Positions 61,701-64,000 of a stretch of DNA of 64,000 nt are shown piece after piece; position 1 is the stretch's first letter, and every line of letters starts with the position of its first letter. The notes below the pieces were generated by a model. That model saw only the letters and a list, made by a program, of their open reading frames with translations. It made no database searches and was not told the origin of the DNA. Position numbers and translations under genes: made by a program. The stretch comes from Eremophila alpestris peregrina. Lineage: Eukaryota > Chordata > Aves > Passeriformes > Alaudidae. The stretch lies in contig WMCF01000007.1 of assembly GCA_009792885.1 (NCBI GenBank), positions 9,029,995 to 9,093,994 of the forward strand, in the 5' to 3' direction.

Positions 61701-64000
61701 AATAGAAGGTACCTTTCTAGTCAGCTTTATGTCATTTGGGGGTAGCTATCTGTCATCTCTAAACAGATATTTCTTTACATTTGGCTTGTGAGGCAGGATT
61801 ATTTTGGATACCACCTCTATTCTTGATTACTTACATTGCACTGTAAGGTTTATTAGCTTTCACAGAAAAGTTCTCTAGTATTGATACAGGACTATATTAT
61901 TAAAATATATTCAATCTCAATTAAGCCTGTACGGTGTCTCACACATAGGGCAAATACCATAATTCTCTGGTACTAAGTTTAGTATTTTTACTTAGTTTAT
62001 TGCTGTTGGATATTAATTCAGACTGTTGTAGTAAGGGTCAGTTGTCTTAGTATGTTGGTCTTAAAATGCTTCAGGTCAAATCCTAAGGTGGAAGCAAGTT
62101 ATCATGTTAGGATGTTCAAAAACATTTTTTCCTATTAGTTGACTTTTGTTTGTATTTGAAAATTATAATCCAGCTTCAGGACATGTCTAACTTCTCTGTA
62201 TTTTGTTTTCAAGGTACTATCGGGAGGTCCTTCCTGGAGAGATTGTGAAAATATCCAGACATGATGTCCAGACACTGGCTGTTGTGCCAAGACGTAAAGA
62301 AGATCCATCAGCATTCTGCATCTTTGAATACGTTTATTTTGCAAGACCAGACAGTATTTTTGAAGGTACAAAAATGTTACATACAGAGCTCTTCCCAAAA
62401 TAGTGCTGGATGTTATCCTGGAGCACAATAACTCTGGGATCATACTAGAGTTCCACTGAATATAAGCTTACAGAGCACAGCTGGGATAGAATGGGCTGCA
62501 AAGCTTTTGAGATAAAACTCATAAGGAGGAACAACACCTTCCTGTTTCTAGATGTGGATACAGTCTCAGATAGGCTGCCTGCACACTCCTGTAGGAGGGA
62601 TGAAAAGGGCCACAAACATGATTAAGGTAGATGAAATATCTTTTAAAAGTGAGAGACTGAAGAAAGGAACTTAATTGGTTCTTGGGAAACATTTTAAAAA
62701 CCCAACTTATGAAATCAGGTTTACAAAATAACTTTCTATTTTCTTTTGCAATCAGTGTCATTTCAGGGAGATACTTGTAATTTAGCTTGTAAATTTATGC
62801 ATTATCTAAGTACTTCACATTGTCAGGGTAATGCATTTATTATTATTGCAACAGAAGCCCTCAAAATACTAGCCAGGACTCTTATATCTGGCAAACAACC
62901 TCGTCATTGCTTTCTAGGGTCCTGCTATCCATTGATCCAGTACAATTCCCAGTTTCACCCCAAATTCCTTTTCTTCATGATCACCTTACCCTTCAGTATC
63001 TTCACTTCCCACATTTCTTGGTACTGCTGCTGTAGCTTTTGCTGTGCCTCATCTACATCCAGTTCTGTCCCACACTGAAAATTTTTTCAGACCTTAAAAG
63101 CTTCTGAGTCCCCTTATCCCCTTACTAAATTCAGGGTGAATTTTGCCAACTGATTCAAAGTCAATAAGCAGACAAAAGCAGACAGAAGGATTGCATAAGT
63201 TTTGACTGTTGGAAAAAGCAGTCTGAAAATAGAATATGCACATTATGAACAGCCAGGCATAATTTCTATTTCTTTCCTCCTGCAGACAGATTTTGTAACA
63301 TCCACAGGACCTTTAGTTAGTTAGCCAGTTAGGACAAACTGGATTTTAATTCTCCCTGTAGTGATACAAATATGAATGTTGGAATGTGACATTATGGAAG
63401 GAAATAAAAAATCACCTTATGCAAGTGACTTTTTGTTAGTTCTGGAACTTTTCTCACTGACTTCTATGCTTACAGCTAGACACAGAAATTCATACAGAAA
63501 ACTGAGAGGAAATCTGAATCATGCACACCAAGAAAAACACTTCTTTCTATTCTTAGGTCAGATGGTGTATTCAGTCCGCAAAAGATGTGGGGAGCAGCTT
63601 GCTATTGAAGCACCTGTGGAAGCAGACCTGGTCAGCACTGTTCCAGAGTCTGCAACCCCAGCAGCTCTTGGTTATGCTCAAAAGGTATATGTTGCCTTGC
63701 TCTTTTTTTTCCCCCAAGCATATTTCCACACATCTCTTTTTGTAATGGACTATAATGATGTGGGCTGTTAAGAGTTGCATATTGATAAAGCTGTAGATCT
63801 TCAGTATGCAGGCTGCTCCTGTTGAGTCCCCTGCCTTGTTTTTTCTGTCATTATTCCTCTGTATTAAAGTATTTAAACATTATTTGGTTACTGTGAAGTC
63901 ATACTAAGTCCTCAGGTCACTTTAAAAAACAGTAACTGAGACTAAGAAGTCATTCTGTATTAATTCTCTTTAACTGTCTCCTGTTTGCAGTGTGGATTAC
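28636..64000 (+). CDS. PPAT: PPAT: amidophosphoribosyltransferase (exons 1-9, 3' end beyond window)
   Basis: Committed first step of de novo purine synthesis: PRPP plus glutamine gives 5-phosphoribosylamine, in the cytosol/purinosome. Exons: 28636-28763, 57565-57631, 58500-58706, 59252-59364, 59474-59619, 60849-60921, 62214-62365, 63557-63684, 63991-64000 (continues). About 341 of roughly 510 residues are present, so most of the phosphoribosyltransferase domain with the PRPP loop lies to the right. The propeptide [11 protein letters not shown] precedes Cys12, the Ntn-hydrolase nucleophile. GHTRY (90-94) and HNGEL (121-125) line the glutamine site. Cys280 in [14 protein letters not shown] is the first of four 4Fe-4S ligands known in the vertebrate enzyme. 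Intron 1 is 28.8 kb and hosts an antisense gene. Confidence 0.96.
29155..29418. repeat. GC-rich minisatellite, 19-20 bp unit, about 13 copies
   Basis: Tandem units of the form GGAATGAGCCCCGGGCAGCC with variants GGTGGGATGAGCCCCGGGC. Each has a CCCCGGG core. It lies 0.4 kb into PPAT intron 1 inside the CpG island. The long minus-strand frame over it is a by-product of the repeat. Confidence 0.9.
29520..37600. other. PPAT intron 1, left part, no feature recognised
   Basis: AT-rich sequence with only short random frames. A 19-A tract sits at 33960-33978. No exon-like block, RNA gene or clear transposon was seen. Confidence 0.5.
37606..37611 (-). terminator. Candidate poly(A) signal of the nested Myb/SANT gene
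   Basis: AATAAA on the minus strand about 185 bases after the TGA of the last exon, a normal distance for a short 3' UTR. Confidence 0.45.
37795..38009 (-). CDS. Nested gene terminal exon
   Basis: 215 bases including TGA. Encodes a charged, probably helical tail ([35 protein letters not shown]), possibly a coiled coil, ending VGLMNFL. A weak GTTGGT donor after ATGCAACAG allows an alternative splice past this stop. Confidence 0.7.
37795..55308 (-). CDS. Unnamed triple Myb/SANT-like (trihelix) domain protein, nested in PPAT intron 1
   Basis: Exons in transcript order: 55308-54921, 50463-50377, 49262-49224 (tentative), 48932-48495, 47468-47379, 42464-42378, 41622-41551, 40906-40505, 39127-39065, 38009-37795. 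Each has GT-AG borders and all junctions are phase 1. The concatenated frame gives about 626 residues. Three domains of about 93 residues (near 6-98, 194-287, 424-516) share the pattern GKHW-x2-EV-x-ALI-x-W, RNK-x-IF, RDWKQCR-x-KYKNLK-x-EY, then a DE(V/L)D-type helix. This is the Myb/SANT-like fold with tryptophans W9, W21, W56 in the first copy, as in ZSCAN20/ZSCAN29-type proteins and plant trihelix factors. Spacers are acidic; no zinc finger, SCAN or transposase domain was found. Likely a nuclear DNA-binding protein; function unknown. Exon set is predicted, not transcript-proven. Confidence 0.78.
39065..39127 (-). CDS. Nested gene short spacer exon
   Basis: 63 bases, phase 1-1: [22 protein letters not shown] small basic cluster (IKRK) is present. 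Acceptor TTTCAATTTCAG, donor GATG/GTAAGA. Confidence 0.65.
40505..40906 (-). CDS. Nested gene exon with third Myb/SANT-like domain
   Basis: 402 bases, phase 1-1, acceptor TATCTTTTCAG, donor GTAATA. Lead [20 protein letters not shown] precedes [40 protein letters not shown] follows. The lead resembles the sequence just upstream of the exon 1 ATG (VNHFQVTFN), showing domain-exon duplication. Confidence 0.86.
41551..41622 (-). CDS. Nested gene short acidic/serine spacer exon
   Basis: 72 bases, phase 1-1: [20 protein letters not shown] then TVGT. Acceptor TTTCTATAG, donor ACAG/GTGAGT. Confidence 0.66.
42378..42464 (-). CDS. Nested gene acidic spacer exon with SUMO-consensus motif
   Basis: 87 bases, phase 1-1: [20 protein letters not shown] then [13 protein letters not shown] fits the SUMOylation consensus. 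Acceptor TTTTTTACAG, donor ATAG/GTAGGT. Confidence 0.68.
42770..43370. other. Unclassified moderately GC-rich block in PPAT intron 1
   Basis: Denser in G+C than its surroundings and ending near a plus-strand AATAAAG at about 43331. The texture resembles a decayed LTR or LINE piece, but I could not define ends or a family. It carries no convincing frame. Confidence 0.25.
43435..43474. repeat. T(28) tract followed by (GTTT)3
   Basis: Simple-sequence run in PPAT intron 1; on the minus strand a poly-A preceded by AAAC repeats. Confidence 0.9.
47379..47468 (-). CDS. Nested gene acidic spacer exon
   Basis: 90 bases, phase 1-1: [20 protein letters not shown] then [10 protein letters not shown]. 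Acceptor TTTACACAG, donor GTAATC. Confidence 0.68.
47528..47620. repeat. Possible ancient L3/CR1-like repeat remnant
   Basis: ATAAGAACAGCCATGG followed by a 'GTCCATCCAGCCTGGGAT' block resembles a very old amniote interspersed repeat I remember from reptile and monotreme genomes. The match is weak and eroded. Confidence 0.3.
48495..48932 (-). CDS. Nested gene exon with second Myb/SANT-like domain
   Basis: 438 bases, phase 1-1, acceptor CCCACTGCAG, donor ATAG/GTAAGT. An Ala/Pro-rich lead ([16 protein letters not shown]) precedes [38 protein letters not shown] follows. An acidic tail ends SEKDSI. Confidence 0.85.
49224..49262 (-). CDS. Nested gene possible 39-base spacer exon
   Basis: Phase 1-1 reading [13 protein letters not shown] after a pyrimidine-rich tract and GAAG acceptor, donor ACAG/GTAAAA. 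The same frame stays open upstream to an ATG at 49401, so this could instead be the end of an alternative first exon. Confidence 0.4.
50377..50463 (-). CDS. Nested gene acidic spacer exon
   Basis: 87 bases, phase 1-1: [20 protein letters not shown] and ISHARPVQL. Acceptor CTTTCCCAG, donor GTATAG. Resembles the spacer at 42378-42464, suggesting exon duplication. Confidence 0.65.
54921..55308 (-). CDS. Nested gene exon 1: first Myb/SANT-like domain
   Basis: 388 bases from ATG ([20 protein letters not shown]) to donor CAAG/GTAAAA, phase 1. The domain is followed by a polar tail ending TTDSTQ. In-frame coding could extend 17 codons upstream to an acceptor-like TTTCCTAG at 55361-55360 (just after an in-frame TAG), so the true start may lie in another 5' exon. 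Confidence 0.8.
55340..55810 (-). promoter_or_regulatory. CpG-rich probable promoter of the nested gene
   Basis: An isolated GC/CpG-rich block inside AT-rich PPAT intron 1, immediately upstream of the first Myb/SANT exon on the minus strand, with tandem CCGGGCC-type motifs near 55525-55555. No TATA box was seen. The position is right for a CpG-island promoter. Confidence 0.6.
55672..55690. repeat. Short (CA)n microsatellite
   Basis: CACACACACATACACACAC followed by a C run; lies in the CpG-rich block upstream of the nested gene. Confidence 0.8.
55811..57564. other. PPAT intron 1, right end, no feature recognised
   Basis: Between the nested gene's CpG-rich block and PPAT exon 2. Minus-strand frames of 101-141 codons occur, but they have no motif or consistent splice sites and overlap frames on the other strand. 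Confidence 0.45.
57565..57631 (+). CDS. PPAT: PPAT exon 2
   Basis: 67 bases, residues 43-65: [19 protein letters not shown]..., the conserved RGQESAG segment of class II glutamine amidotransferases. Confidence 0.95.
58500..58706 (+). CDS. PPAT: PPAT exon 3
   Basis: 69 codons, phase 0-0, residues 66-134. Holds [12 protein letters not shown] and [10 protein letters not shown], the glutamine-binding loops. Human has A-T-T-G after GHTRY; here it is STSG. Confidence 0.96.
59252..59364 (+). CDS. PPAT: PPAT exon 4
   Basis: 113 bases, residues 135-172, including [20 protein letters not shown], the conserved TxSDSE motif region. Confidence 0.95.
59474..59619 (+). CDS. PPAT: PPAT exon 5
   Basis: 146 bases, residues 172-221, including [18 protein letters not shown], a hallmark of amidophosphoribosyltransferases. 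Confidence 0.96.
59628..59690. repeat. TA/TG dinucleotide microsatellite
   Basis: Imperfect TATATATGTGTG... run just after the PPAT exon 5 donor. Confidence 0.75.
59937..60035 (-). repeat. CR1 LINE 3'-end fragment, antisense
   Basis: AGAATCACAGAAGGGTTGGA and then GAAGGTCATTGATCTAAATC is the reverse complement of the CR1 3' end. It lies in PPAT intron 5. Confidence 0.7.
60849..60921 (+). CDS. PPAT: PPAT exon 6
   Basis: 73 bases, residues 221-245: [18 protein letters not shown], conserved in the amidotransferase domain. Confidence 0.95.
62214..62365 (+). CDS. PPAT: PPAT exon 7 (first iron-sulfur cysteine)
   Basis: 152 bases, residues 245-296. [20 protein letters not shown] closes the glutaminase domain; [13 protein letters not shown] carries Cys280. 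Confidence 0.96.
63557..63684 (+). CDS. PPAT: PPAT exon 8
   Basis: 128 bases, residues 296-338. [20 protein letters not shown] then [18 protein letters not shown], start of the phosphoribosyltransferase domain. Confidence 0.95.
63991..64000 (+). CDS. PPAT: PPAT exon 9, first ten bases
   Basis: After CTGTTTGCAG the sequence reads TGT GGA TTA C, matching CGLP of the known protein; cut by the window edge. Confidence 0.85.

Overview
The window is vertebrate nuclear DNA, most likely avian. All genes are split by GT-AG introns, interspersed repeats are few and dominated by CR1 LINE fragments, and one passerine/neoavian-type solo retroviral LTR is present. PAICS and PPAT exons translate to proteins that match the vertebrate enzymes almost residue for residue. 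No tRNA, rRNA, operon or CRISPR structure was seen.

Layout: (1) 1-8904, plus strand, the last eleven coding exons (511 residues) of a LONRF-family gene, best match LONRF1 (TPR, RING finger, LON substrate-binding domain), with 3' UTR to about 9990. (2) About 10-18 kb, convergent intergenic DNA with a long antisense CR1 LINE. (3) 18.0-28.06 kb, minus strand, complete nine-exon PAICS (426 residues) with a solo LTR lying just upstream of one exon. (4) 28.06-28.64 kb, a CpG-rich bidirectional promoter shared by PAICS and PPAT. (5) From 28636 to the right edge, plus strand, PPAT exons 1-8 and the first ten bases of exon 9 (about 341 of roughly 510 residues). A 20-bp minisatellite follows exon 1.

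The striking part is PPAT intron 1, which is 28.8 kb long. On the opposite strand it holds a second, complete-looking gene from a CpG island near 55.4-55.8 kb to a stop codon at 37795. Three separate exons each encode a Myb/SANT-like (trihelix type) DNA-binding domain. They are joined by short acidic spacer exons, and every intron I can place is in phase 1. The conceptual product is about 626 residues. I do not recognise a named orthologue.

Functionally, PPAT catalyses the first step of de novo purine synthesis and PAICS catalyses steps 6 and 7, so their shared promoter co-regulates one pathway. The nested Myb/SANT gene is transcribed against PPAT and could interfere with it, but the sequence alone does not show this. 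The LONRF gene has no evident pathway link to its neighbours; its position next to PAICS differs from the mammalian gene order I know.
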